Counted from the stretch's first letter, positions 8,898-18,594 are shown. The stretch: DNA of 64,000 nucleotides from Parasphingopyxis lamellibrachiae (GCF_003385775.1 NZ_QRDP01000004.1:1163763-1227762), one strand, 5' to 3'. Notes: generated by a model not told the origin, from the sequence alone. Made by a program: numbers and translations.

Positions 8898-9422
8898 GGC
8901 CTGACCGGATCAGAGTGAAGTCTTCAATCCGCTATGGGTCGTAAGCGGAATGCCCGCTTTTGGCATGTCGACCGCTGAAACCGGACTGTCAGCAACCGGC
9001 ACCGACCCAGTCGTAGGCGCTGCGCCGATAACCGCATGTTGTGGGCCCAAAACTTTGAAACGTTCATTCAACATTCGATTGCGCGTTTCGGTTCATTCCA
9101 AGTCAGGCCTCCCGCATCTCGCTATAAGAAGTCGCATACGCTTATTTTTGGCACGGTTTGCAGAGGAAACCTCAATCGGCATCTCAAATTCGCGGGAGAT
9201 TATATCAGAAACCACTCGGTCGTCGCAATCTACCCGCAATGAAAAAATTTGCCTGGAACGAACAAATATCGCTGCTGCCGATCGAATAGGTATAAAAATA
9301 CGTCTGTGGCAACCGATCTGTGCGACGGTGACTGCTTTAGCAATTGCCTCAATCGGTTAATTCGCTATTCCGCGTTATCTGCTAGGCAGCTAAATTGCGA
9401 CCAAAACGGAGAACCGGTACGG
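8898..9422. other. Intergenic stretch upstream of the glycan operon
   Basis: No gene is supported. It contains the right-hand 14-bp repeat arm and, near the end, the GGAGA ribosome-binding site (9408-9412) of the following gene. An open frame runs from 9249 into that gene, but it is Cys-rich, lacks a ribosome-binding site and looks untranslated. The promoter of the 9.4-14.9 kb operon must lie here; no strong -35/-10 pair stood out. Confidence 0.5.
8928..8941. repeat. 14-bp inverted-repeat arm, right copy
   Basis: TCCGCTATGGGTCG at 8928-8941 is the exact reverse complement of 7491-7504. It lies 30 bases after the end of the 8043-8897 gene. Confidence 0.5.
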
Positions 9423-12400
9423 ATGGCGTTTGAGATGCAAAATACGATTAATGTGTACGTTGCGGGATGTTTCGCAGAGCAAGATCGCTGGAACGATCTC
9501 ATTTGCCGTTTGGCTTGGCACCTCTCGCCATATCTCGACAAGATCGGTGTAATCAAAATCCAAGCAAAAGAAAAAGATATCGAGGATATAAATGTTCCGG
9601 ATAATCTGGATACTCATATTCAACAGCATATTGACGCACTGAAGGCAAAAATCAGTCTTACGTCCGAAGAAACCTTGCGGTCGAACCTCAATTCGGTTGA
9701 TCCTAGGAAGCACCTGTTTTTGTTGGCAGACGAGGGGTCGTTTTCGGCTTTTGCAGATGAATCGAGACGATTCTCAGGGAACCAGCGTTTTTTTAGAATC
9801 GATCCACAGAACGTTCGGATGGAAGGATCGTTCTACCTTTGGGCGACGCTACATGCTTTTCGAGATGAGAAGGCTGAAGCGGAGAAGTTCTCAAAGAAAT
9901 TTGCCGAAATGGCAGATGACATTGGGGAGCATGACAAGTCATACGTTTTCGGAACCGGTCCATCCCTCAGTAAATTCGTAGATGAAAACGATTTTGCAGA
10001 TGGTTTGACGATTGTCGCAAATTCGATCGTAATGAACGATGACATACTGGACAAACTTGCTCCGCGTATCATTGCCGCAGGAGACCCGATATTCCACGCA
10101 GGATGCTCAAATTATGCTGCCGCGTTCAGAACAGCTTTGGTCAAGGCAATGGACAAGACGGAAGCGTGGTTAGTCTGCCCGCTTCGCGATGTTCAGATCT
10201 ATTTGACCTATCTGCCGCAACATGTTCACGATCGCATCGTTGGGATTCCCTTCGACGCGCAAATGGTGCCGCCGTCCGATCTCACAGAGAACTTCAGGCT
10301 GAAGCCATATGGAAATATCCTGACCCTAATGCTTCTACCGCTTGCCTCGACCTTTTCGCGAAATATCCATATTGCCGGATGCGATGGACGTCCGGTTTCT
10401 CAAAATTCGGCATTCTGGGCACATGACAAAAAGGCGCAATTTGTAGACAAGATGGATGACATTAAGACCACTCATCCTGCTTTCTTCGCTATCGACTATA
10501 ATGACTATTATCTAGAACATAACCGAAATTTGGAAACGGTTTTGAGCGCTTTGGAAAGTGACGGTCGCACCTGCGTTAACGAAACACAATCATATCTACC
10601 CGCGTTGTTTGCGCGGAACGGGACAGATCTTTTGCGGGCCGAAGACCAAGAAGGGCAATGCTATCTGCCTGAGACCGTCGCCATTATCGATCCCGATGCA
10701 AAGGGAGAATGGGGACACTTTCTTTCCTATGATCGTCGACTGGGCGAAGTGGCAGAAAATGCTGGATTGGATTTCTATATCCTTTGCAGGAAGGAACTTT
10801 CAAACTTGGCGGGAGAAAAAAAGGATCAGATCATTCCCGTTTTCTCGCGGCACAGCTGGACGTTGGGCAACAAGTGGCCAGACGTAAAGACGGAAGATCT
10901 CGATGCGTTCGCGACAGAGATAGAGCAGGGTATTCGCGAGCTGGAAAGAAAAGTGTCAGGCGACATCCTGCTCTTCATGTACTGCGGTTCAATCGAAGTA
11001 GCGGATATCCTTGAGCACGTTCTGGTTAGCCATCCTCGCGTGAGGGCGGTGATCAACCTCTTTTGGGCCTATGGGTTCGATATTACCGATCCAGCCTATA
11101 CCAATCAATGGCGGTCACTGATTCAGCGGCTGGCGAAGGGCACGGGCAGAGTGCGAATCATGCATTCCACTCAGCAGATCACCGCCGACTATTTTGTCGA
11201 CTATTCTATTGAGATTCCGGTCCTGCCGCACCCGTCAACCACTTTTGGCGATGTCGCGGCGCAGCGATTGGCTTCGGACTCAGAGCGCTGGTTAAGACGC
11301 GATAGACCCGCTCGGATACTATTCCCCGGCGGTGCGAGGCCCGAAAAGGGCTATGCCATCGGCGCGAAGGCTTGCGAAATACTCGATCGGGGAGATCGGA
11401 TGGAAGTGTCCTTTCGCGCAAGAAAAGCAGAAAACACACCTGGCGCGATGCTAGCCGTGCTCGATGCGTTGAAATCGACGAATACGATCCTTGTCGAGGA
11501 AGACTTCGAGAATGATGATTTCGTTTCATGGCTGAAATCTGCCGATGTAATCGTTGTGCCATACCTTCCGGAGGCGTTTTCGAATCGAACGTCGGGAATG
11601 CTCGTTGATGCTATGTTGCTGGGGATTCCAGTTGTGGCCGTCCAAGGGACGTGGCTTGCCGATGAAATTGTCCGGCACGGCACAGGCGTCGCGGTTCGCC
11701 CGACGGGCCAGGCCTTGGCTGAGGGGGTCCAATGGGTTCTGGAGAGATATTCGGACTTCGCATCTGCGACTCGGAACGCGGCAATGGGATATCTCCGCGA
11801 TTCTACGTGGACCAAGTTACTTCAGGTCGTTCTTGATCAACACGGGGTGAATGCAGAAGCAGGCGAAAATCAAGGACCTGCTGTCGCGATCACTTCAATC
11901 GAAACCACGTCTCTTTGGAATCCCACAGAAGCATGTGACGTGAAAATCGAATTGGCCGAGAATTCGGGAGCTTTACTGCTCTGTTATGAAGACCCCATTC
12001 TGATGTTGTCGCGTGTCATCGAGGCAGATAGCGATCACAAGGCGTTTCTTGCGAGATGGCGGCTTTGGGCTTCTGAAATGTTAGATGTCGTTCGAAAGAA
12101 CCGCGACAGATTGATTCTCGTCGAGCTTGAAAATGTTCAGCAAGATCCGAATCTCTATCGTGTTGCGTTTGCTGAAAAATCGATCCAACTTCCTAATTTT
12201 GATGGCGATTCGACATCGGTCCCTTGTGCGGCCAGCATTGCTCTGGCACGTATCGTGCTTGAGCGCGATGCGGTCGCTCATTGCCTTTTCCAGGAGATGC
12301 AGGCGAGCGCATTACGTCCCGCAAATATACAAGTACCATCCGATTTAACCATTCAGGAGATTGCAGCACAGTATAGAGAAATCAAAAGTCGGCTCAAGGC

Positions 12401-12596
12401 GGCCGATTCATTGCGTGGTGCGTTGCAAGTTCAGAACGAGAAGCAGAAACTGCAGACTGAAGAAATTTCTGTTTTACGAGAGAATATCAAAGAGCGGGAA
12501 ACGCTGATATCCGAAATTCGGCAATCAGGATCTTGGCGCGCTACGGCGCCGCTGCGATGGATCAAAGCCAACTTGTTGCCCGAACGGCAAGCCTAA
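9423..12596 (+). CDS. Large DUF115-like / GT4 glycosyltransferase fusion
   Basis: A 1057-residue, apparently cytosolic, multidomain glycan-assembly protein. Residues about 170-400 form a DUF115/Maf-like unit with the nucleotide-sugar-binding style motif GTGPS at 177-181 and NIHIAGCDGRP later. Residues about 480-820 are a GT-B fold GT4 transferase, with ARILFPGGARPEKGY near 632 and SNRTSGMLVDAMLLGIPVVAV near 720-740. A unique domain follows. The tail is a coiled coil (about 976-1033) ending in the SGSWRATAPLRW motif often seen at glycosyltransferase C-termini. ATG 9423 is chosen over the open frame to 9249 because GGAGA lies ten bases upstream. The stop overlaps the next start in a TAATG junction. 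Confidence 0.85.
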   Translation: MAFEMQNTINVYVAGCFAEQDRWNDLICRLAWHLSPYLDKIGVIKIQAKEKDIEDINVPDNLDTHIQQHIDALKAKISLTSEETLRSNLNSVDPRKHLFLLADEGSFSAFADESRRFSGNQRFFRIDPQNVRMEGSFYLWATLHAFRDEKAEAEKFSKKFAEMADDIGEHDKSYVFGTGPSLSKFVDENDFADGLTIVANSIVMNDDILDKLAPRIIAAGDPIFHAGCSNYAAAFRTALVKAMDKTEAWLVCPLRDVQIYLTYLPQHVHDRIVGIPFDAQMVPPSDLTENFRLKPYGNILTLMLLPLASTFSRNIHIAGCDGRPVSQNSAFWAHDKKAQFVDKMDDIKTTHPAFFAIDYNDYYLEHNRNLETVLSALESDGRTCVNETQSYLPALFARNGTDLLRAEDQEGQCYLPETVAIIDPDAKGEWGHFLSYDRRLGEVAENAGLDFYILCRKELSNLAGEKKDQIIPVFSRHSWTLGNKWPDVKTEDLDAFATEIEQGIRELERKVSGDILLFMYCGSIEVADILEHVLVSHPRVRAVINLFWAYGFDITDPAYTNQWRSLIQRLAKGTGRVRIMHSTQQITADYFVDYSIEIPVLPHPSTTFGDVAAQRLASDSERWLRRDRPARILFPGGARPEKGYAIGAKACEILDRGDRMEVSFRARKAENTPGAMLAVLDALKSTNTILVEEDFENDDFVSWLKSADVIVVPYLPEAFSNRTSGMLVDAMLLGIPVVAVQGTWLADEIVRHGTGVAVRPTGQALAEGVQWVLERYSDFASATRNAAMGYLRDSTWTKLLQVVLDQHGVNAEAGENQGPAVAITSIETTSLWNPTEACDVKIELAENSGALLLCYEDPILMLSRVIEADSDHKAFLARWRLWASEMLDVVRKNRDRLILVELENVQQDPNLYRVAFAEKSIQLPNFDGDSTSVPCAASIALARIVLERDAVAHCLFQEMQASALRPANIQVPSDLTIQEIAAQYREIKSRLKAADSLRGALQVQNEKQKLQTEEISVLRENIKERETLISEIRQSGSWRATAPLRWIKANLLPERQA

Positions 12597-13933
12597 TGTC
12601 ATCCATGAGCTTTCGGGTACCCCTTGGTCTGCGACTGCCAGTCGAGAATATTTTGTACGTCGGAGTAGGTGACGGCCGCGAAGTCGAAAAGTTACGCTCG
12701 GTCGATGCGCGGTCGATTACTTTGGTCGAAGCGGATTTCCAACACGCATTGAGGCTTGCCGATCTGGCCGATGATACTGTTCGCATTGTTTTACGTGCCG
12801 TTTCAGCTGATGTCACCCTGCGGACGTTTCACCGGCTTTCTTTCTCTGGCCTTAGCAGTTTGCGATCCCCGACAGGACTGCTCGACGTGTATCCCGGCCT
12901 CCGAACGACGGCGACAATTCCGATGAAACCCTTGGATCCAGCCGAACTTTGCGAGAGTCTAGAGCTGAATCAGGACGCTGAGAACTGGTTAATCCTTGAT
13001 GCTCCAGGTGAAGCAGTCGGCATTCTGGAAAGATTGCGCGCCGCAGAGTTGCTCAATTGCTTCTCCGCGGTCCAGCTTCGCAATGGGTATCGCGAACTAT
13101 ATGCTGGTGAAGGTTTGATCAAAGATGGCGAAGCGATTTTGAAAGAAGCCGGATACGAGGTTTCGATTAGGCCTGACAGTGACCCCTACCGTCCGTTTCT
13201 CGAGGCTACTATTGACCGCGAAAAGAAACGGTTATTGGCCGAGATTGGCAGATTGAGAACGAAGATAACTGCGGCAAATACTCGCGATTCGGAATTGCAA
13301 GCCGCCCTTTCCGCAGCAAAATCGGGCCATGAGGAAGTAAAGGCCCGCATTACCGAGCTGAAAGCCAACAGTGAGACGTTACGCAACCGCGTATCGGAAC
13401 TGGATTCCGCCCGAACCGATTCACAATCAGCGATCGCCAAACAGGTTGATCGAATTGCGGAGCTTGAAGCTGATCGTGAAGCCTTGAATGAGCGCATATC
13501 AGCACTGGATTCCGCTTTAGCTGATGCGCAATCAGCGAGTACCAAACAGGTTGATCGAATTGCGGAGCTTGAAGCTGATCGTGAAGCCTTGAATGAGCGC
13601 ATATCGAAGCTCGACATCGCTCTAGCTGATGCTCAATCGAAAAATGCGAAACAAGCTGAAGATCGAGAAAAATATGAGTCTGAAATGTCGGAACAACTGG
13701 CCGCTGCCGATCGAGTACGGCTCGCATCCTTAAATGATCTGAAGTACCTCCAATCGAAGTATGAAAACGTCCGCATAGAAAAAGACGAGCAAAACGAACT
13801 TTTGGCGATGGTGGCAGATCAATTGGAAAGATTGGTTGAGGGAAATCCTATCTCAGATAAGTCGAAACAAGAGGACAACGGAAAATCGACGTCGCCGAAA
13901 AGCTCAAAGGCGAAGAAAGGGCGTCAAATTTGA
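12596..13933 (+). CDS. FkbM-like methyltransferase with long repetitive coiled-coil tail
   Basis: A 445-residue protein. The N-terminal half resembles a class-I methyltransferase: ENILYVGVGDGRE (motif I) and SITLVEADFQHALRL (motif II acidic residue). The second half, from about residue 210, is a continuous coiled coil containing 35-residue repeats of the type KQVDRIAELEADREALNERIS. A Lys/Ser-rich basic C-terminus follows. ATG 12596 overlaps the previous stop by one base. The protein may act as a scaffold that groups the neighbouring transferases, as coiled coils on glycan methyltransferases such as WbdD do. That comparison is inference. Confidence 0.75.
   Translation: MSSMSFRVPLGLRLPVENILYVGVGDGREVEKLRSVDARSITLVEADFQHALRLADLADDTVRIVLRAVSADVTLRTFHRLSFSGLSSLRSPTGLLDVYPGLRTTATIPMKPLDPAELCESLELNQDAENWLILDAPGEAVGILERLRAAELLNCFSAVQLRNGYRELYAGEGLIKDGEAILKEAGYEVSIRPDSDPYRPFLEATIDREKKRLLAEIGRLRTKITAANTRDSELQAALSAAKSGHEEVKARITELKANSETLRNRVSELDSARTDSQSAIAKQVDRIAELEADREALNERISALDSALADAQSASTKQVDRIAELEADREALNERISKLDIALADAQSKNAKQAEDREKYESEMSEQLAAADRVRLASLNDLKYLQSKYENVRIEKDEQNELLAMVADQLERLVEGNPISDKSKQEDNGKSTSPKSSKAKKGRQI
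13439..13605. repeat. 62-bp exact direct repeat inside the coiled-coil gene
   Basis: Bases 13439-13500 are identical to 13544-13605, giving a period of 105 bases or 35 codons (five heptads). More diverged copies extend on both sides, so about three units are recognisable. Exact identity at the DNA level indicates recent duplication or gene conversion. Confidence 0.95.
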
Positions 13934-14880
13934 CCTTCACGGATGCACAGAAATTCCACTTTAAGATTCTGCGAGGTTTGTTGTCACCCTACGCGGGACA
14001 GGAAGTCAAATCACAAGACGCATCCAGATCAATTGTTGACCTACTTTCCGATTGCCAAAAGCTCAGAGCCCAAAATGGCTTTCAGAGAGCTCGATTGCGT
14101 ACGATTCATCATTTCGCCGGCACAGGTGGGACACTGATTAGCCGTGCAATCGCAGCGCAACCAAACATTATCCTACTGAGCGAGGTCGATCCATTTAGCT
14201 CTTTAGACAAGAAAGCAGGGCTTTTTCGACCGACAGACATAGTCGCACTCGGCGATATAGGTGTGCGGGCATATCAACGGAGCGGGGCTGGAGCCGTGTT
14301 TCTAGCCGGGCTTGAGGTGTTTCGGAAACAGCTGCGGATGGCAGGTCAAACGCTCATTTTACGCGATCACACACATTCTCATTTCTGCACGGAAAATGAT
14401 ATAGGTTCACGGCCAGTGATGAAAAATCTCCTGCGTGGAAAATTTGAAGTAAGGAGCGTGATTACGGTCCGGCATCCCCTCGATTCATTCCTGTCGATTA
14501 TGCGACAAAATTGGATTCATTTCGAACCAAAAACGCTGGAGGAGTATGCGAGGCGTTACCATGCATTCCTTGATGCCTACGCGGAGAGTCCAGTTTTCCG
14601 ATATGAGGATTTTGTGGCGCGTCCCAGCGAAATTTTAGCAAAGATCGCTTCGTTCTATGAGATTTCGATTGCGTCCAACTGGCAGGAGATTATGCAGGGC
14701 GTCGTTCTTTCTGGCGATAGCGGGCGGAGAGGCGATGTGATCCAGGGAAGGCCTCGTCAAGAGATCCCCGATAGCTTGAAGTCGCAAGAGTGCGAGAGTC
14801 CCAGTTATTCGACGTTGTGCGAACGGCTGGATTATGATCCAAATTTCGCGGCTGCTGCTAACGCCCCTCTCGAATGCTGA
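13930..14880 (+). CDS. Sulfotransferase-like protein
   Basis: A 316-residue protein predicted to transfer sulfate from PAPS to a glycan. The 5'-phosphosulfate-binding loop reads HHFAGTGGTLISR (residues 60-72), and the 3'-phosphate-binding segment reads VRHPLDSFLS near 180-189. The RYEDFVARP motif near the C-terminus is usual in the family. The start is a TTG at 13930 inside the stop of the preceding gene, with GAAAGGG upstream. The first clear ATG would remove the P-loop region. The PAPS pathway is not encoded in the window. It is the last gene of a three-gene overlapping operon. Confidence 0.82.
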   Translation: MTFTDAQKFHFKILRGLLSPYAGQEVKSQDASRSIVDLLSDCQKLRAQNGFQRARLRTIHHFAGTGGTLISRAIAAQPNIILLSEVDPFSSLDKKAGLFRPTDIVALGDIGVRAYQRSGAGAVFLAGLEVFRKQLRMAGQTLILRDHTHSHFCTENDIGSRPVMKNLLRGKFEVRSVITVRHPLDSFLSIMRQNWIHFEPKTLEEYARRYHAFLDAYAESPVFRYEDFVARPSEILAKIASFYEISIASNWQEIMQGVVLSGDSGRRGDVIQGRPRQEIPDSLKSQECESPSYSTLCERLDYDPNFAAAANAPLEC

Positions 14881-15363
14881 CGACAATCTGACGTCAACCA
14901 AATCTTCTCAGCGCAATCGGCTTCAGGGAGAGCATGCTCAAACATCAAAATAGAAAAAATTGTCTGTGCGGTTGAAGCTGACGGATCCAACAGTCGGAGA
15001 GCTTTCGAGACTATAGGACGCCCGCATCGTCGCCTGGCTCCGCCATCATGCAGATTGACTGGCACAGTTTTCAACCAGCCCGGGTAGGAGCGCTACCAGG
15101 GGACCCAATATGAAGGGATAAAGGCCAGATTGGGAGCCCGAACTACTGGCGCGCCCTGTGCTCGATGAAAGCGCCGTGTAACGAACAGCCGAATTGCGGC
15201 GCAAAGTGCACAGGGTGAAACCTTCTATAAGATTTGAGATTTGGATTTGTGCTGTGCCGTTTTGAAAATCGGGCTAACGCTATATGGCTTAGCGTTCCAA
15301 AGATTTCGTCGCTAAAATTGGCTCGAACGAATGGGTCGAAGCAAGGTTGAGAAGGAGCAGAAA
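14881..15363. other. Intergenic region, no gene seen
   Basis: About 480 bases between the sulfotransferase-like gene and the WcbI/FkbM gene. No frame here has coding character. The end carries the AAGGAG ribosome-binding site (15351-15356) of the next gene. A promoter is expected but not clearly visible. Confidence 0.5.
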
Positions 15364-17199
15364 ATGAAATTGATGGTGTACGCGAACTGCCAAGCCGGTC
15401 CCGTATCAAGCTTGCTCGGATTGGCGAATTCCGATCTCGAGATCATTCGCTGTCCGGCGGTTCATACTCTCACTAGTTCGGACATTCCTAGGATACAGCA
15501 ACTCGTAGAAGCATGCGACGTCATTGTGCATCAGCCAATTAGCGACAATTTTGGTCCTCTCGCGACCGAGATGCTGAAGAATGAGTATCCAACCAAAACG
15601 TTTGTTTCTTTTCCGTCCATTTATTTCCGCGGATTGTTTCCTTATCTTTCCTATTTGAGGGTGCCAGATGCTGGGACATTGACTGGCCCATTCTCCGAGT
15701 ATCATGACCTCCGAATTGTGGCCGCATTTCTCGCCGGCCTGAGCATAGAAGAGACGACCATCATCCTAAGTCAAGGTGACGGCGATCATCGACCGTTCTT
15801 CGAGGCATGTCTATCCGAGTCGAGATCGAAGGAAGCGACCACAGACATCAAGGTCATGGATATCGTGAAAGACCGGCTGCGTGGCGGAGATCCGTTTTTC
15901 ACCTATAATCATCCACCAAATTCAGTACTTTGGCATGTCGCTGAACAAGTGCTGAAGATCCTTGAACTTCCAATTAGAGAGCAGTTTTCAGTTCCAAAAA
16001 TGCAGTATCTCGGAGAAAATCGCGCAGCGATTCCTAACAGTTTGCTGAGGGATCTGAATGTCCAAGTTAGACGGCCGAATTATATGACTAATGGCGAAGT
16101 TTTTGAGCATGAAAAACTAGTTGCCGAATACTTCATCGTTTACAAAAATTTTGAAGATTTTTTGGCAATCTGCAGATCAAATAGAAAAAGGTTCCCGGAA
16201 AATTTAAATATTGATGAAATGATCGAGAGATATAGGGACTACAAGACCAATACAAATCCTCAAAGTACCAAAACGATTGCAGTAGATAAAAGAAAAAGGA
16301 GTTCAAATATGTATATTAGTTCATTGATTTCCGACATAAGAGTTCCGTGCTTTTCAGAAATATTGCCGAAATATCGTGCGCTCAGACCTGACTGTAGTGT
16401 TTTGATCGATGGTGGTGCAGGGTTGGGGGAAACCGCGAAAAAAATGTTTCATAGGACCGAGATGGGTGATGTGCGTGTGGTGGCCTACGAGCCCAACGCC
16501 AACAATGTAGAAGAATTTATATATACACACGACGATCTAACGCTCGTACCAAGCGCTCTGGGTGATTCGAACGGGACGGCCTCTTTTCTGATTACCGACA
16601 CGACGAAAAAGTCAATCCGAACATCGTTTCTGAAGACAGGAACGAGCTTTGTTGGCAAGCTTGAGACTTCAAATGATCAAAGTGCGCCCGGTGATCGATA
16701 TGAGGTACCGGTAGTGCGCATGGACGATAGTCTTGCAGAACTGAACATCAACGAAGCACATTTCGTCAAATTGGACCTTCAAGGTGGTGAACTGCCAGCC
16801 TTGAAGGGCATGGGAGATCTGCTCGAAACTGTCCATTGGATGTGGATTGAGTATGGTGGCCAACCTGGCTTACTTGAGTTTCTGGATCAACGAGGTTTCG
16901 TCCTGTTCGATACAGAGTATCTATTCGTTGGTCAGCACAATGACCTGACTTTGGAGCTTTTTGATGTTTCCCGGTCAGGAACTAATTCGATTGGGAAACA
17001 GATATTCCATGGTCATAGAAAGCACATTTGGAACGATTATCAGCGAGGATTTGCTTTCGCTCAGAAGCACAGACGGATGATTCAGACAGATATCGCTGCG
17101 GTGTCGCCTAGAGCGCTTTCGTCATTCGTCGACGCAGCTTTTGCGTGGTCGCAGAAAGTAGAATATGATCGATTTAGCATTCCTCGAAGACTATTTTAG
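15364..17199 (+). CDS. WcbI-domain / FkbM methyltransferase fusion
   Basis: A 611-residue two-domain protein. Residues 1-300 resemble the polysaccharide biosynthesis enzyme WcbI, opening MKLMVYANCQAGPVSSLL and carrying VHQPISDNFGPL. Residues about 330-570 are an FkbM-type SAM methyltransferase, with VLIDGGAGLGETAKKMF near 346, VVAYEPNANNVEEF and HFVKLDLQGGELPALKGM. The start is fixed by AAGGAG seven bases upstream; an ATG at 15331 lies upstream of that site. WcbI proteins act in capsule pathways and bind CoA; the FkbM unit would O-methylate a sugar. The gene stands alone between two gap regions, in the same orientation as the preceding operon. Confidence 0.85.
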   Translation: MKLMVYANCQAGPVSSLLGLANSDLEIIRCPAVHTLTSSDIPRIQQLVEACDVIVHQPISDNFGPLATEMLKNEYPTKTFVSFPSIYFRGLFPYLSYLRVPDAGTLTGPFSEYHDLRIVAAFLAGLSIEETTIILSQGDGDHRPFFEACLSESRSKEATTDIKVMDIVKDRLRGGDPFFTYNHPPNSVLWHVAEQVLKILELPIREQFSVPKMQYLGENRAAIPNSLLRDLNVQVRRPNYMTNGEVFEHEKLVAEYFIVYKNFEDFLAICRSNRKRFPENLNIDEMIERYRDYKTNTNPQSTKTIAVDKRKRSSNMYISSLISDIRVPCFSEILPKYRALRPDCSVLIDGGAGLGETAKKMFHRTEMGDVRVVAYEPNANNVEEFIYTHDDLTLVPSALGDSNGTASFLITDTTKKSIRTSFLKTGTSFVGKLETSNDQSAPGDRYEVPVVRMDDSLAELNINEAHFVKLDLQGGELPALKGMGDLLETVHWMWIEYGGQPGLLEFLDQRGFVLFDTEYLFVGQHNDLTLELFDVSRSGTNSIGKQIFHGHRKHIWNDYQRGFAFAQKHRRMIQTDIAAVSPRALSSFVDAAFAWSQKVEYDRFSIPRRLF

Positions 17200-17592
17200 T
17201 TCGATCGAGTGAGTCTTTTGGAATAGCCCACCGATAGCGTTGAAATCTTGGCGGCGGGGCTATGATCAATCAGTAGAGGGAGATCGTTTGCGATGAAGTG
17301 GCGCACGGCCGAGCGATCAGTGCGACGCGAGCGCGTCTTAATAGGTATGCCCGCATTCGGTCAGTATCGTCGCTGCTTTGCGTATGCAGCATTTTCTCTA
17401 TTGTTCCGGACCGGCTTTGCCTTCGCCAACCAACCTTTATTGCGCGGCAGGGCTGTAATCCGGCGACAATTGCCCCGGCCACCGTGCAAAGAGAGGTCGG
17501 TAATCTCCGTTGTCAGCGGCTTCTCCTCTGTCTCCCGTTATGGCGGCCTGTTCTGGATAGGGCAGTGCTAGAGAACATCTGTCGAGTAACGG
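17200..17592. other. Intergenic region between converging units, no gene seen
   Basis: About 390 bases. Open frames on both strands (17293-17571 plus, 17270-17482 minus) lack ribosome-binding sites and family features. I considered a transposase remnant but could not identify one. The region probably contains the terminators of the convergent WcbI/FkbM and fcl genes. Confidence 0.45.
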
Positions 17593-18594
17593 TTACAGAC
17601 TTGTGGGCGGATCAATTGACGAAGTGATATACGTTCCAGATTCTAACCACCAATCGTAGACATCAGCGATACCTTGTTGCAGCCTGATTGAGGACTTCCA
17701 CCCCAGACTCTTCAACTTTTCGTCCGACATGAGCTTGCGTGGAGTGCCGTCAGGCTTCGAAGTATCGAACTCCAGTTCGCCCTCAAAGCCCACGATTTCC
17801 ATAACGAGGCGCGCTAGGTCCGCAATTGTGATATCTTCGCCCGAACCGATATTGACATGCTCGGCATCGGAATAATGTTTCAGCAGGAAAACCAGCGCGT
17901 CAGCACAGTCGTCGGCATGCAGGAATTCACGGAGGGGGCTTCCAGTTCCCCATATAACCATCCCGGACTCACCCTGCTCCTTCGCTTTATGCGCCTTGCG
18001 GATCAAAGCGGGCAGGACATGGCTGGAAGTAAGGTCGAAATTGTCGCCGGGTCCATAGAGGTTTGTCGGCATGGCAGAGATATAATCCACGCCATATTGT
18101 TTGCGATACGCCTCACACAGCTTGAGGCCGGCAATCTTCGCAATGGCATACCATTCATTTGTTGGCTCGAGCGGCCCGGTTAGAAGCGCCGACTCTGGTA
18201 TGGGTTGGGGCGCGAATTTGGGATAGATGCAAGATGAACCAAGGAACAGGAGCTTCTCAACGTCGTTCCGGAATGCAGCCTCAATGACATTCGTCTCGAT
18301 GACGAGGTTTTCATATAGAAAGTCCGCCGGATAGGAATCATTGGCGACAATCCCCCCGACTTTCGCTGCGGCCAACACGACCGCCTGCGGCCTGACATCG
18401 GCCAGGAAGGCGCGCACCTGCGCTTGGTCCCGCAAATCGACTTGCTCACGTCCAGCCGTTACTATCTCGCAATCCTCCGATTGGAGACGTCGGCAAACCG
18501 CAGAACCCACCATGCCGCGATGGCCGGCAACAAAGACCCGCCTGCCTTTGAGGGAATAAAGTTGTGACACCGCTCCCCTACTCATGCCTGTCAT
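17593..18594 (-). CDS. fcl: GDP-L-fucose synthase
   Basis: The epimerase-reductase that converts GDP-4-keto-6-deoxy-D-mannose to GDP-L-fucose with NADPH. The 333-residue protein has a Rossmann N-terminus ([18 protein letters not shown]) and the family segments [24 protein letters not shown] and [19 protein letters not shown] (the YxxxK catalytic pair). [13 protein letters not shown] and [12 protein letters not shown] follow. It follows gmd, with a 17-base overlap between gmd stop and fcl start, so the two are translated together. The product would feed the island's glycosyltransferases. The first four residues (MTGM) are uncertain; a second ATG lies nine bases in. Confidence 0.95.
   Translation of the reverse strand: MTGMSRGAVSQLYSLKGRRVFVAGHRGMVGSAVCRRLQSEDCEIVTAGREQVDLRDQAQVRAFLADVRPQAVVLAAAKVGGIVANDSYPADFLYENLVIETNVIEAAFRNDVEKLLFLGSSCIYPKFAPQPIPESALLTGPLEPTNEWYAIAKIAGLKLCEAYRKQYGVDYISAMPTNLYGPGDNFDLTSSHVLPALIRKAHKAKEQGESGMVIWGTGSPLREFLHADDCADALVFLLKHYSDAEHVNIGSGEDITIADLARLVMEIVGFEGELEFDTSKPDGTPRKLMSDEKLKSLGWKSSIRLQQGIADVYDWWLESGTYITSSIDPPTSL

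Noticed and set aside
9249-9422. N-terminal extension of the large glycosyltransferase frame
   Set aside because: The extension is Cys-rich, has no ribosome-binding site and no similarity to the protein body; ATG 9423 has GGAGA at good spacing.
13439-13605. Possible CRISPR-like or minisatellite array
   Set aside because: The repeats are in frame within a coding coiled coil, have 35-codon period and no spacers of constant length; they are a protein repeat.
17270-17571. Possible transposase remnant on either strand
   Set aside because: No transposase motif, terminal inverted repeat or target duplication could be identified.
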